A DNA stretch of 64,000 nt, taken from contig JBBHKE010001378.1 in assembly GCA_037447655.1 (NCBI GenBank), forward strand, positions 390,148-454,147, in the 5' to 3' direction. The translations under genes were made by a program, and so were the position numbers. This document shows positions 19,731 through 31,541 of the stretch, one piece after another. The DNA comes from Zygnema cylindricum. Taxonomy: Eukaryota; Streptophyta; Zygnematophyceae; Zygnematales; Zygnemataceae. How positions within the stretch are numbered: the first letter of the stretch is position 1; each line of letters begins with the position of its first letter. Below the pieces are notes generated by a model. It saw nothing but the letters and a program-made list of their open reading frames with translations, made no database searches and was not told the origin of the DNA.

Positions 19731-19899
19731 AATCGTATTCGCACGTTTGAAAGTTGAGCCTGAAGCTGCAGTATAGTATAATCTGCCGCTTTTGCCCTAC
19801 TGCAGTGCAGCAGGACAGGCGAAACGAAACAGAGGCAGGAATACAAGAATCCGGAAGTTAGGGTTAGGACTGTGCAGGGAAAGGACGCGAGAATCGGCA

Positions 19900-19969
19900 G
19901 GGAGGAAAGGGAGGGAGAGAGAGAGAGAGAGAAGAGAGGAAGAAGAGGAAAGCGGCAGAAGGAGAGACA
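19900..19969 (+). promoter_or_regulatory. GA-rich 5' leader of the two-pass membrane protein gene
   Basis: A purine-rich run (GAGAGAGAGAGA, AAGAAGAGGAAAG) ends at the predicted ATG at 19970. GA-rich leaders are common in plant genes. No TATA box could be fixed with confidence. Confidence 0.4.
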
Positions 19970-22900
19970 ATGGTGTCATCCATGGCGGGAGGAGGTCCAT
20001 CGGCAGAATCGAGCTCCTATCAGGTAAGCTTTGCACATTTTTACGCCACGTGGAGGCGTAAAAAGGATGCCACGTGGCAAGGCTGGAATAGGAAGCTGGT
20101 TATTTTAAGCCCTGGAAAATAATGGAAACGCTACATTTGGTTACTCCATATTATACTCATATTTAACCGTGCAATAACTACGCTTATAATGTGGATAACC
20201 ACATATAGCGTTTCCGTACTGTACCGATACGACCAATTAATTAGGGTTTAATTGTATACCAGTTGGTAGGCACATGATTAGGAATAGATTATTCATATGT
20301 CTGAATGCAGTTTTATTCAGCACTGAGAAAAATAAATATATAGAGTTTCATCTTTTTTTGTAGTATCACATTCTTGCAAAGAACTGCAACTAATGAACAA
20401 TGTAGTATCAATCTCTCTCTCCCTCTCTCTCTCCCTCTCGTCTGTGTAAATGACACAGATGAGAGGGAGAGCAAGAGGGAGAGAGAGATTGTAAATTGTC
20501 CACATTGTTCCTCGGTCGTCTGCGTTTATATTTCTACACTATTTCCTAATTTTTGCACGATTTACGATACTTGGCAATCCAGTTTAGCAAATATGTAAAC
20601 TTCCACAACCACAGCTTTTGAAAATTTTCAATTTTTTTTTTTTGGTTTATTGTTGATGAATTTGACATTTTTGATATGATTTTGCGATTGTCGTTGTAAT
20701 CTGTTATTTTGTACTTATCCAGTGTCCAGTCAATGAGAAGAGACGATTTAGAAATGTTGCAAAATTTAGGGACATTGTCCAAGATTGCAAATTTCTTTGT
20801 TTAGGAGATATTTTAATGTGGTTTTTTTAATGTGATTGGTTCTAATTTAGTTGTATTTTATTTCCTCTCATATACACAGCTTGCATGATTTGAGATTTTC
20901 AGCAGTTAGGTGACTTCTGGAGAATTTCATTGTCCGTTAACAACTTCACACGTTATTGTTGATTCCTGAAGAAATATTTGAGATGTACCTTTTTATGTTT
21001 TTCAAAGAATTGAAATTGTACCTTTTTAATGTTTTTCAGTAATGCTTGAAGGTTGCGTAGTGAGATTTTGGAGTTTTCCATGTGGAGGCCAGGATTGCAA
21101 ACACAATTGATTTATATTTATTGTGATTTATGCTGTTGGTGACATTTTTATGAAGTTTAATTACACAGTTTTTTTGTTGTATTTCACACTGCTCTCCCTC
21201 TGGGCATGTATACCGCCCACCATAATTAGTGTGGACAAAGTAACATTATGCATTGGAGCGGTTCCTGCTTAGTCAACCAAACAGAGTCTACACTATCTAA
21301 TTGTCCAAAAGATTTTAGGATTTTCATTCTACTCTGAATCATAATAAACTGTACACCGCTCACCATAATTAGTGTGGACAAAGTAACATTATGCATTGGA
21401 GCGGTTCCTGCTTAGTCACCCAAACAGAGTCTACACTATCTAATTGTCCAAAAGATTTTAGGATTTTCATTCTACTCTGAATCATAATAAACTCTTGTGT
21501 GGGCTTGAATTGAAAAGGCCTTTGCGGAAATTGTAACCTATAGCAAACACAGCGAGTGTAAAATCAATAATGGGCAATAATGATGTATAATGATTTATGT
21601 AAAATTCATTATTGGGCAATAATGATATATGCATTTATCAATCCGTTTATCTTGCATACCTATAATTATCATGGTGACCGGTAAATTGCGATAAGTTCCA
21701 TTATTGCCGATAAACTGATAACTGACGATAAATGATATATACAAAATAATGTAGAAAACAGTGCATAAGGTTTATGTATGCAGTACAAAAAAGAAGGTAC
21801 TACACCTGACAGTTCACTATACAAGGGGAAGCCGGTTCAAAATGTCCTTGATCTATAATCGGGTAAACACATAATTTAGTTCCCATAATTTTGTTTGATT
21901 TTGATAACTATTTTTTTGTCATTATTATTGAGTTTTACCGTCAAGAAATGGCGAACATTTCGGACAGACAATCAGTCATTGGGTTTGATACGGATTACCG
22001 AATTTTCGAATTTTTTTCCAACATAAAACCCTACTGTTTGTTAACCTTACCCCCATGCCATTATTTATCCATTCACTTTTTTTCAATTGTCCCCTAACCT
22101 GTTTGAGACTCTACAAACCTTATTTGATACCTCCCCTGGACCTTATTTGATACCCACTTAATATTAATTTATATCAGTATAATTATTACATACACATGAA
22201 CCCTCAATATCATGATTATTTTCTTGAGGTTACCGCATACTTTTTTTACCACCTCTCTTTACCTCTTGAGAGCTCCTTTAAGAAGTGTCCTATACTGTCT
22301 TTTGCAGGACGGCAGTGTCTTTTAAAAGTGTTACAAAAAGTGTCTAAAACAAGTGTTTAAAAAATGTGTTAAAAAAAAGTGTTGAAAAAAAGGTGTGTAA
22401 AAGTGTCCTTTATTCTGTGTTTTGCAGGATGGCAGATTCCCAGAATCTTCCGTTGAAGCGTCACTTTTGTCACAACAAAACCCCTATTGGACCCGTCCAA
22501 ATAGTTTAGAGAGGCTCCCATTGGGCCTGGTGACCCCCCCCGGCCCAAACATGCACTCGGTATGGAAAGGATATTTAAATATTCTCCCAAGTTGGTTTTC
22601 AAATTCACGTTTTTTTCTTTTTTTTCATGTCGAAGAGGGGATGTTTGAGTTGAGGAGTCTCTTGAATTGATCGGTTTTTGGAGTTGAAAATGAAGTAAAT
22701 GAATATTTTTTGTTTGAATATGAATAATTTTAATAAAGACAAGCAAGTGTTTGGGTGTTTTAAGGGTTCAAATGGGGTAAAGGACGGTTTAATAGAGAAA
22801 TGTATGATTGGAGAATGTAGGTGGTGGAAAGGCGACGTGACGGATTAGACATTCTTATTCCTCCGGTGAAATGGACATCCTTTTCGTTTATTGTAGCTTT

Positions 22901-25117
22901 CACATTTGCTTTAGTAAGTGATTTTTGCATATCTTTTCATATTTTTTCTTTTGTGAGTCATGTTTTTCATTTCTTTCATATTTGCTTTAGTAAGGGATTT
23001 TTAGCATATCTTCAAATGATTTTCTGCATGTCTTTCAGTTATTTTTTGTGTATCTTTCTTGCTTTTTTTTTCCTTTCTTTTCTTTTTTTTGTGTTGTTGG
23101 GGTCAGATAAAAGGTCATAACCGAGAGTCACAAAATTAAAGGTTACAAACTGAGAGTTACAAAGGTTTTCAAATTACAGAGAGTAACTATTTCCTTGTCA
23201 GTTGCGTCAATAATTCTCAATAATTTTGGGAATCAGTTAGTCCAATTCATAGCAAAACTAAATTATCCACCAGTAAAAAAAAGAAGAAAAAAAAAACTGT
23301 TATGCTTTTTACAGTGGTCACCAGGAGTAAATCAAACATTAAGTAGTAATTTGTAAAAGTAACATGTTAACGATGATGTATTAGTGATATAAGCATTTGT
23401 AACAGGAAATTCATTGATACAAGGGACATATTTTATTAAACCTGAAAGCCGGTTGTTGGAAAAAAACATGATTTACATTAAGGGTCATAGGCATTATTAC
23501 CTAGAATAAACAGTTTTCAAACATTGCACATGAAATGTTTTCTGTTTCCGTTTCTGTTTTTGTTTCTATTTCTGTTTTCGTTTCCGTTTCTGTTTCCGTT
23601 TCCGTTCATTTGACCAAAATCTGTTCCGTTTGTAATTCGTTACTCATTTGTTTTTTGGTTTTGTTTTTGTTTTAAAAATTTGATTTCTTTGAACAGATTT
23701 GGAATATTGCAGTTTGGTCAATGTTGGTTGGAATTATCTCCGATGAGCATACGTTAGGAATCTTCCCCACTATATTTATACTACCCTTTATTCTTGTGGG
23801 AGGATTGTGAGTTTTTTGCCTATTTATATGCCTCAAATAATGTTGTTAAAATACGTATCAAATATATAGACTTGTTAATTAAAATGTACTCTTTCTTGGT
23901 ATTTCCATTTTTTTCTTTTACTAATTTGCGTTTATTGTGTTATCTCTCTATTCCATTTCCATTTCCGGTGTTTCTTTCATATCAGTGTCTTCCTTCTTGC
24001 CTCCGTCTTTTCCCCCTCCCCCTCCCTCCCCCTCAAAAAGAAAACCCTTCCACCTAAAACTCTTAAATCCACCCTTTCCCACTTAAATTTCATACTGTCC
24101 CGATTTGAACAAACTTACTAACGATCTTTTTGAATCCTGAAAACTCTTTAAGATCATTTTAGTTTCCTTCAATTATGTTTTAGATTTGTTTTAAAAACCT
24201 TAAACAACTCTAATAAAGTCATGTTTTTTTATTATTATTATTGTTTCTCTCGACAGTATGTTTCGGCAATTATTAGAATGGCTCAAATTGGAAACTCACA
24301 TTTTCATTGGATACAACGATTATTTGATTCAACGAATAAAAGAAGAAGACATTACAAGGGAGCACAAAGGACAAATTAGAAATATTGTGGCAGTACAACT
24401 GACGACGAAAGTCATGCGTCAAGCAGATGAGGAAAATCGGGTTAGTGAGGTGAGATTTTTCCTGGAATAACTTGAAAATTTCCTATTTTTTTTTTTATTT
24501 TTTAGTTTCAAGGTGTAAAAAAAAGATGTAAAATAAAGGGGTGAAATAAAGGGGTAAAATAAAGAGGTAAAATATGAGGTAGTGTATTAACTTGTTGTTA
24601 TTTATGCAGAATAGCGGTAGTATATTCAACAACAAATGGTCGATAATAATATTTTCTTATGTGTTTAAATAAAAAGCCTTAGTAACTAAATTTGATCTCA
24701 TCCTATTGATCAAAACTAGTTAGTAACTTTTTAATACAATGTTTCTTAGGGTTTTCATATGACTTTTTCTTGGTTTTTAAGGTTTTCTTTATGGCGAATG
24801 AATTGCCCCTTCAATTGTTTTTCTTTTTTCTTTCCTTTTTTTTATATAAATAGATTGCTTCGATCGTATGTGAAATAGTGGAGCCGGGCGTCACGACTAC
24901 GTTTGGAGAAAATTTGGTAAAAATGGAACAAGAATGGCTTTTGCGAGAAATTGGGGCTTTTATGACTCAAGTTCATAATAATAATGTTGTTAGTAATAAT
25001 AATAATAGTGTGGTATCGGACCCATCTACTATTGGAACTTCAAATTTTTCCGGTTCTTCGAAGGAAACCTCTCGAGAATCATTTTTCCCATCGAATTGGG
25101 AACCGTCTCCTACCTAA
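19970..25117 (+). CDS. predicted six-exon gene, 281 aa two-pass membrane protein
   Basis: Exons: 19970-20023, 22428-22559, 22821-22913, 23697-23806, 24257-24449 and 24854-25117. Junctions are CAG|GTAAGC, TTTTGCAG|GAT, TCG|GTATGG, TGTAG|GTG, TTA|GTAAGTG, GAACAG|ATT, ATT|GTGAGT, CGACAG|TAT, GAG|GTGAG and AAATAG|ATT. Intron phases match at every join and the total is 846 nt, a multiple of three. The N-terminus is short and Ser/Gly-rich (MVSSMAGGGPSAESSSYQ). Exons 3-4 encode two hydrophobic segments (SFSFIVAFTFALIWNIAVW and FPTIFILPFILVGG). Exons 5-6 encode a charged soluble part (YNDYLIQRIKEED, LVKMEQEWLLREI) and an Asn/Ser-rich tail ending EPSPT. I do not recognise a named family; a helical pair followed by a soluble domain is also seen in small plastid or cyanobacterial membrane proteins, but this is only a likeness. 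Exons 2 and 3 are the least certain. Confidence 0.65.
20124..20215. mobile_element. small TIR element, AAACGCTAT family, copy 2
   Basis: Left end GGAAACGCTACATTTGGTTAC and right end ATAACCACATATAGCGTTTCC (first 20 and last 20 bases read by position) form inverted repeats over 92 bp. It lies in intron 1 of the predicted membrane protein gene, 100 bp after the donor. Confidence 0.6.
20395..20511. repeat. long intronic hairpin, CT/GA-rich
   Basis: Arms 20395-20450 and about 20455-20511 are nearly perfect reverse complements (GAACAATGT.., CTCTCTCTCCCTCTC.., CGTCTGTGT) around a loop of about 5 bases. It lies in intron 1 of the membrane protein gene. A transcript would fold into a stem of 50 or more base pairs. 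Confidence 0.75.
21209..21494. repeat. 143 bp tandem duplication
   Basis: Two nearly identical units, 21209-21351 and 21352-21494, each starting TGTAYACCGCYCACCATAAT. It lies in intron 1. The few differences mean the duplication is recent. The unit start resembles the CACCG MITE end. Confidence 0.9.
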
Positions 25118-25349
25118 AGAGAGAGATATGAGAGAGATTGAGAAAGAGATGGAGAGGAGAGGGAGAGAGTGAGAGAGGCGAGAAAGAGGAGGAGAGAGAG
25201 AGAGGGAGAGTCAACGAAAATGCACGCAAAGGGAGAGGTAAAATTAGTGTAAAATGAGAGGGTGGTGTTTTGGGATCGGTGAAAAAGCTATCGAAGTGTT
25301 CCCTCTTTTTTTTTTCTTTTTTTTTGTATTTCCTTTCCTAGTTTTTTTT
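25118..25349. other. GA-rich 3' flank of the membrane protein gene
   Basis: Runs of GAGAGA and GGGAGAG directly after the stop codon, then T-rich sequence. Probably 3' UTR. No polyadenylation signal could be assigned with confidence. Confidence 0.5.
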
Positions 25350-25710
25350 CCGGTCACCCTTCTATTGATTTCCGATGTATCGATGAGGCGTCCTTTTAAC
25401 TTAAAACATACATTTTATTTCTTATACATATGTAAAATTTGTACGATAAAAATTGCCAAAAATGGTAAAAATTGATTAGATTTTGACCCTATTTGCCGAT
25501 AAACTTGTATTTGTCCTTATTACATTTAGCAATGTATGATTTTTTTTTACTATTACTATTGTTATCCATGGTAATCTTATATGCACAATAAGAAACGTTT
25601 TTCGATTTAAAATAGTAGACTATTTTTAGAGTTGAATGTTTTATTTTTTCGTATTTGAAGTATAATCTGTCTGTACACCGGAGTCACTTCTATTTGGTAA
25701 TTTGTGGATT
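25350..25710. repeat. duplicated 3' flank, copy 1
   Basis: Matches 27925-28310 (shared words include CTATTTGCC, ATAAACTTGTATTTGTCC and TGATTTCCGATGTAT) with moderate divergence. The two copies flank the GGGA array. Confidence 0.85.
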
Positions 25711-26416
25711 TTTTTATTTTTTTTTTTCACATTTAGAATATAACAAGTAATCGATAGTTTTTGTTTGACATGCTTTAAACGGCATAACAAAATGTTTTTC
25801 TAATTTTGTTTTTTGTGTTTGTGTTTTTTTTTTTAACCTAAAAATGTATAATCATATCGTTTAATATGAACCCCCCCCCCCCCTTCGACTAATGGGGAAC
25901 AAAAAGGGGTTTACGTCCCACGGAATGTTCTTGGTTAATGTTTAATGAACCGAAATATTCTTGTAAGGTGTTTATCAGATAATGGATATTTTTTGGGATT
26001 AGGAATATTTTTCAGAGTAAGAATATTTTCCAGAATTCGAATATTTTTCAATTTATGAATCTGAGGGTTGCAATGGTATGATAAAATCCCTTTCTTATCT
26101 TCTGATTCGCCAGTTTTCGAATGAAATCGTACACATAAAAGACTTAGAATTTGACTTAAAAAATGAACAATGCTAATAACATTCCATACGCTACACTTCC
26201 TCTACATGTTAAAATGCGAAATTAGAATTGTATAATACGAATTTAGTGAAGAAAGACGCAGAAAATAGTGCTCCACCTCCTTTGAAAAAAAGTGGTGGCA
26301 ACATAATTTTATAATTTTCAGGTATTAGTAAGTAAGACCAAAAACATTGTCATTAACAATAATAAAAATGGGAAGAAATAGAGTTAAAAAAAAATTATAA
26401 AAAAGGGTCGCAAACA
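25711..26416. other. AT-rich non-coding sequence before the GGGA array
   Basis: No gene. Contains a C-run at 25869-25883 and several poly-T and poly-A runs. Confidence 0.5.
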
Positions 26417-27704
26417 GGGAGGGAGGGAGGGAGGGAGGGAGGGAGGGAGGGAGGGAGGGAGGGAGGGAGGGAGGGAGGAGGGAGGGAGGGAGGGAGGGAG
26501 GGAGGGAGGGAGGGAGGGAGGGAGGGAGGGAGGGAGGGAGGGAGGGAGGGAGGGAGGGAGGGAGGGAGGGAGGGAGGGAGGGAGGGAGGGAGGGAGGGAG
26601 GGAGGGAGGGAGGGAGGGAGGGAGGGAGGGAGGGAGGGAGGGAGGGAGGAGGGAGGGAGGGAGGGAGGGAGGGAGGGAGGGGAGGGAGGGAGGGAGGGAG
26701 GGAGGGAGGGAGGGAGGGAGGGAGGGAGGGAGGGAGGGAGGGAGGAGGGAGGGAGGGAGGGAGGGAGGGAGGAGGGAGGGAGGAGGGAGGGAGGGGAGGG
26801 AGGGAGGGAGGGAGGGAGGGAGGGAGGGAGGGAGGGAGGAGGGAGGAGGGAGGAGGGAGGGAGGGAGGGAGGGAGGGAGGGAGGGAGGGAGGGGAGGGAG
26901 GGAGGGAGGGAGGGAGGGAGGGAGGGAGGGAGGGAGGGAGGGAGGGAGGGAGGGAGGGAGGGAGGGAGGGAGGGAGGGAGGGAGGGAGGGGAGGGAGGGA
27001 GGGAGGGAGGGAGGAGGGAGGGAGGGAGGGAGGGAGGGAGGGAGGGAGGGAGGGAGGGAGGGAGGGAGGGAGGGAGGGAGGGAGGGAGGGAGGGAGGGAG
27101 GGAGGGAGGGAGGGAGGGAGGGAGGGAGGGAGGGAGGGAGGGGAGGGAGGGAGGGAGGGAGGGAGGGAGGGAGGGAGGGAGGGAGGGAGGGAGGGAGGGA
27201 GGGAGGGAGGGAGGGAGGGAGGGAGGGAGGGAGGGAGGGAGGGAGGGAGGGAGGGAGGGAGGGAGGGAGGGAGGGAGGGAGGGGAGGAGGGAGGGAGGGA
27301 GGGAGGAGGGAGGGAGGGAGGGAGGGAGGGAGGGAGGAGGGGGGAGGGAGGGAGGGAGGGAGGGAGGGAGGGAGGGAGGGAGGGAGGGAGGGAGGGAGGG
27401 AGGGAGGGAGGGAGGGAGGGAGGGAGGGAGGGAGGGAGGGAGGGAGGGAGGGAGGGAGGGAGGGAGGGAGGGAGGGAGGGGAGGGAGGGAGGGAGGGAGG
27501 GGAGGGAGGGAGGGAGGGAGGGAGGGAGGGAGGGGAGGGAGGGAGGGGGAGGGAGGGAGGAGGGAGGGAGGGAGGGAGGGAGGGAGGGAGGGAGGGAGGA
27601 GGGAGGGAGGGAGGGAGGGAGGGAGGAGGGAGGGAGGGAGGGAGGGAGGGAGGGAGGGAGGGAGGGAGGGAGGGAGGGAGGGAGGGAGGGAGGGAGGGAG
27701 GGAG
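26417..27704. repeat. (GGGA)n array, about 1.29 kb
   Basis: Almost pure GGGAGGGA repeats with scattered GGA and GGGGA variants. The long Ser/Pro/Leu open frame on the minus strand (26395-27726) is only a translation of the repeat and is not a gene. Confidence 0.97.
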
Positions 27705-27924
27705 AATGAGAGAGGGAAAGAAGCAAAGAGGAAGAGGGAGAGAAGGAGAGAAGAGAGGGAGAGGGAAAGAGGGAGAGGGAGAGGGAGGGAGGGAGAGACG
27801 GAGAGAGAAGAGGGAGAGAGGAAACGAGGGAGATAAGGCGAGGGGGAGAAAGAGAGTGGGAGAGGGAGAGAGGGAGAGGGAAAGAGAGGGAGAGAGGGAA
27901 AAAGTTTTTCTTCAGTTACCTTCT
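27705..27924. repeat. degenerate GA-rich tract after the array
   Basis: Irregular GAGAGGGA-type sequence, similar in character to 25118-25250, so it may be the corresponding part of the duplicated 3' flank. Confidence 0.7.
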
Positions 27925-28310
27925 ACTGATTTCCGATGTATTAATGATGCGAGAAAGTTGATTCAAAAGGTGAAAGTTTCTTTGAATCCTTTTAACTTTA
28001 GTAAAAATCACATTTTATTTCTTGTAAATAGCAAAATTTGTACGATAAAAATTGCCAAAAATGGTAAAAAATAATTCGATTCACGACCCTATTTGCCAAT
28101 AAACTTGTATTTGTCCTTATTACATCGAGCAATGTGTGATATTTTTTTTCTTATGATTATTATTATTATTATTTATGCTATCTTATACGAACTATAAAAA
28201 AGGCTTTACGAGAAAAAAAAATTGACGATTTTAGCGTTGGATGTTTCATTTTTTTGCCTTCAAATTATATTTTTGTCCGTACACCGTGGTCACTTTTATT
28301 TGGTAATTTC
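27925..28310. repeat. duplicated 3' flank, copy 2
   Basis: Second copy of 25350-25710, including AAATTTGTACGATAAAAATT and the same AT-rich order. Followed by more GA-rich sequence at 28365-28505. Confidence 0.85.
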
Positions 28311-29084
28311 TGAGAAACTTTTTGACTTTTTGACTTTTTAATTTTTTTACTTTTTGATTTTTGAGAGAAGGGAGAGGGAGAGAGGGAAAGGGAGGAAGGG
28401 GAGGAGAGAGAGGTGCGGGAGGGGGAGAGGGGGGGAGGGGGGGGGGGAAGAGAGGGAGAGAGACGGAGAGAGACGGAGAGAGGGAAAGTGGGAGAAATAG
28501 GAGAGAGTTTTGCTTAAAAGAATGACCTGCTCAACTTTGAGCGAAGTCATGAGAAAAGCGAATTATTATTTATTTCCATCCGAAACCGATTGGTAAAGTT
28601 TTACATAAATGGAAATAAATTAACAAACAGAAAACGAACAAAAAACACTACTTATAAAAAATGAGGACAAGAAAAAGGAAGGATGAAAACCTGCGGCTAG
28701 AAATCCTCCATTAGTGAATTCTTATTGACGAGGATTGCAACTTTTCTCTTCTCTTCTCTTCCCTTCCCTTTTTTTTCTTGTAAATGGAAGAAATATAGAA
28801 ATCATCGTTCTCTACAATCAGGACATTAAAAAAAAAAAAAAAAGACAAAGAATGGCCCCTTTACACACTTATTATGTCCGAACTTCCTCTCAACCTTTCA
28901 CTTTCCTCTCCATGTTTTTGTTTTCCTCTCGAGCTTTTTTTTTTTCTGCTTTCCCAAGGTTTTCTTTTCCCCGCTCAATGTTTTTCTTCTGTCTTCTTAG
29001 ACCTTTTCTTTTTTTTGGCCTTTTCTCCTGGTATTTTTTTTCGAATAAACCCAATGTTTTCCCTGTCTCTCCACCCTATATCTT
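28311..29084. other. non-coding, GA-rich then CT-rich
   Basis: GGGAGAGG-type tract at 28365-28505, then AT-rich and pyrimidine-rich sequence. The open frame at 28735-29175 is pyrimidine-driven and overlaps the methyltransferase remnant on the other strand; rejected as a gene. Confidence 0.5.
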
Positions 29085-29689
29085 TATATATGCGAAAAGT
29101 TTTACGGCCCGTTTTACTTCCGGTTTTACGATATCGTGTCCAAACATAACTCCCTTAGGACTCAATAAGACATGAGCCATTATGAAGGTCCATCCATACC
29201 GAATGAAAATCGTGAGCTGCGTCGACTTCAATTAAATCCGCCTTTATACCCCAATGACACAAATTTAGTGTGGCGGCAAAAACACTCGCAGGTAAAGGCA
29301 AAATATTGTCCTCGAAACCGAAAAATTGAACGTTTTTCATGAATTGATAAAGTAACATCGAATTACCGTTCACTTTGGGAACGAATGTGATGTCGAACCA
29401 TGCTCGAAAGTCGTCGATACAAAAAATTTGTGGATTGAGTCCCAATTGTTTTGAGACATTCGCCATATGGATCGCCGACGCTCCTTAAAAGGATCCCAAT
29501 TCTATAATTATTTCCGGTTTGGTTTCTATTATGAGATTCTCGAAAACTTTGGCCGACGAATCCCATCCTCGAATCATCGTTTCCCCCAAAAACGGTTCAA
29601 CTCCTGTTTTCCACCCAAGAAAAAAAAAAAAAAAACAAACTAACTAACTGACTAACTGAGAAGAAAAAACAAAATATGTATATCCAAAA

Positions 29690-30530
29690 AAACATCGTTC
29701 TTTCAACTCACCTCTCTCCCTTTACTCTCTATTTCCCATTCCTTCCTCTCTGGATTCTCGCTATTCCTTCGTCGTTCCCTCTCTCTTTCCAACCTCTTTA
29801 TTATGGACAGTATTCTTCCTTTATCCTTTTTTTTTTCCCTCGTACTGTTCACAATTTTCCTCTCTTCCTGGTCTCAACCCTACCACTTCCCCCTCTCCCT
29901 AAACTATATCCCTTCCTTGTACCACTCCCTCTCTCTCCCTTTCTCCGTCCTCTCCTGTCTTTCTCTCCTCTCTCTTCTCACTCTCTCCAATCCTCTCGAT
30001 CTAACATGTCTTCCTATCCACTACTCCTCCATTTTTCCCCCAGTCCACCTTCGATAACTTTCACTCTTCCCTCACCATCTCTCTCTCCTGTCCCTACCTT
30101 CCCTCCTTCCCTTGTCCTTGTCCTCCTCTTTTTTTCCTGTACCTTTCTTCTTGCCTCTCTGTTTTCGACGCCCATTTTCCTCTCTCTCTCTCCTATTCTC
30201 AGACTTTCTATCAATGCTTCTCTTCCTTTACTCTCCCTCTCCCTCTTACACTCCATCCCTCTCCACGCCCCTTTTCTGCTATTTCTCTCAGCTCCTATCC
30301 CCACATTTCACTAAACTCCATCCTCAATTCCTTGCCCTCTCTCCCCACCTTTTTCTCTCTTCTTCCTGCCATCCTATCCTTTACCTCACCACTTGACCTC
30401 TCCTTCAGCTAAGGCTCTCCTCTCCTTTCCTCTCCCTTCTCCCCTTTCCCCTCTATCCTCTCCCCTCTCTCCTCTCCCCTCTCTCTTCTCCCCTCCTTCC
30501 TCCCTCCTCCCTGCTCCCCCCTTCCTTGCG
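29690..30530. repeat. polypyrimidine (CT-rich) tract in the intron
   Basis: About 840 bp dominated by CTCTCC and TTCCT words on the plus strand. Open frames here (for example 29676-30314) are compositional. In the transcript of the minus-strand gene it would be GA-rich. Confidence 0.8.
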
Positions 30531-30666
30531 CCCACGGACGTCGAAAGTGGACGATTATTTACTAATAATAAAAAAAACTCATTCTCTAAAAAAATAATTA
30601 ACTGATTGGATTTTATAGCTTTGAGAGATATTCTACTTCCTGGTGGTACAAAATTAATTACCCCTT

Positions 30667-30857
30667 ATATCGCTGTTAGAACTAGTGAGTTATTAGTACT
30701 AAAACGATATAATACTATTAACTACAGTAGATTATGTTTTGTCACGTGGCTCGTTATGGGCCACTTAATTATATAGTGTTATTATCAGGAATAATATATA
30801 GATATTGGGTCAAAAATGCGCACTCAAATTAGTGTTGTTAACTCTAATAGCGATATC
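30667..30857. mobile_element. MITE, CACCG-related, copy F
   Basis: Ends TATCGCTGTTAGAACTAG and the complement of GATATCGCTATTAGAGTT enclose about 190 bp. Its right half resembles the arms of the adjacent inverted repeat (GTCACGTGGCTCGTTATG against GCCACGAGGTTCATTATC). In the methyltransferase intron. Confidence 0.55.
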
Positions 30858-30864
30858 AGGTTGT

Positions 30865-31541
30865 CCACTGCTCATCCTTATTAGAGTTGAAGTTTTTTAA
30901 TTCGAATGAGTTTTTTTTGACCCAAGAACATAAAATTAGTGTTGATAACATTAGTTGAGTAAGTGACTGATAATGAACCTCGTGGCAAAACAGAGTTTAA
31001 TGTAGTTAATTTAAATATATAATGTTGACAATAGTAATGCACTAACTTTAATAGCAACGATCGGTGTACACCACAACCGTTAATAGAGTAAGAACTAATT
31101 AATGTGGGGTTTATTATTAGTGTGGGGTTGATATTAGTGTTAAAGAAATTATTGGTGTGGGTTTATATCAGTGTTACGAATTATAATTCAGTTCCGAACG
31201 ACGTGGTTGGCTTTCAACTGTTTAGACTATTACTGTCAAGAAAAAAACAATAAGTGTCATCCACACTATTTTAGGTTCGAGGGGTAAAACTTAGAGCACC
31301 GATGTAATGTCATCGACGATAACAACGAGACAAGGTATGCTATACTGGAAACCTGTTTCTATATTATATTATTATATAATATATTTCTATATATTGAAAT
31401 CAACTACATTAAATTCTGTTTTGCCACGAGGTTCATTATCGGTCACTTAACTAATGTTATCAACACTAATTTTATGTTCTTGGATCAAAAAAACACTCAC
31501 TCGAATTAAGAAATTTCAACTCTAATAACGATGAGCAGTAG
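30865..31541. mobile_element. 677 bp inverted-repeat element
   Basis: Arms 30865-31025 and 31380-31541 are reverse complements over about 160 bp (CTGCTCATCNTTATTAGAG, GATAATGAACCTCGTGGC). The outer ends resemble the CACCG family (CTCATCGTTATTAG). The middle carries abutting family ends near 31045-31075 (CGATCGGTGTACACCACAAC). Confidence 0.65.

Noticed and set aside
26395-27726. 443-codon Ser/Pro/Leu open frame on the minus strand
   Set aside because: It is a direct translation of the GGGA repeat; any array of this kind is open in several frames.
28735-29175. 146-codon open frame
   Set aside because: T- and CT-rich composition, phenylalanine runs, and overlap with methyltransferase coding sequence on the other strand.
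29676-30314. 212-codon open frame rich in Leu, Ser, Pro and Phe
   Set aside because: Produced by a polypyrimidine tract inside the intron of the opposite-strand gene; no motif.
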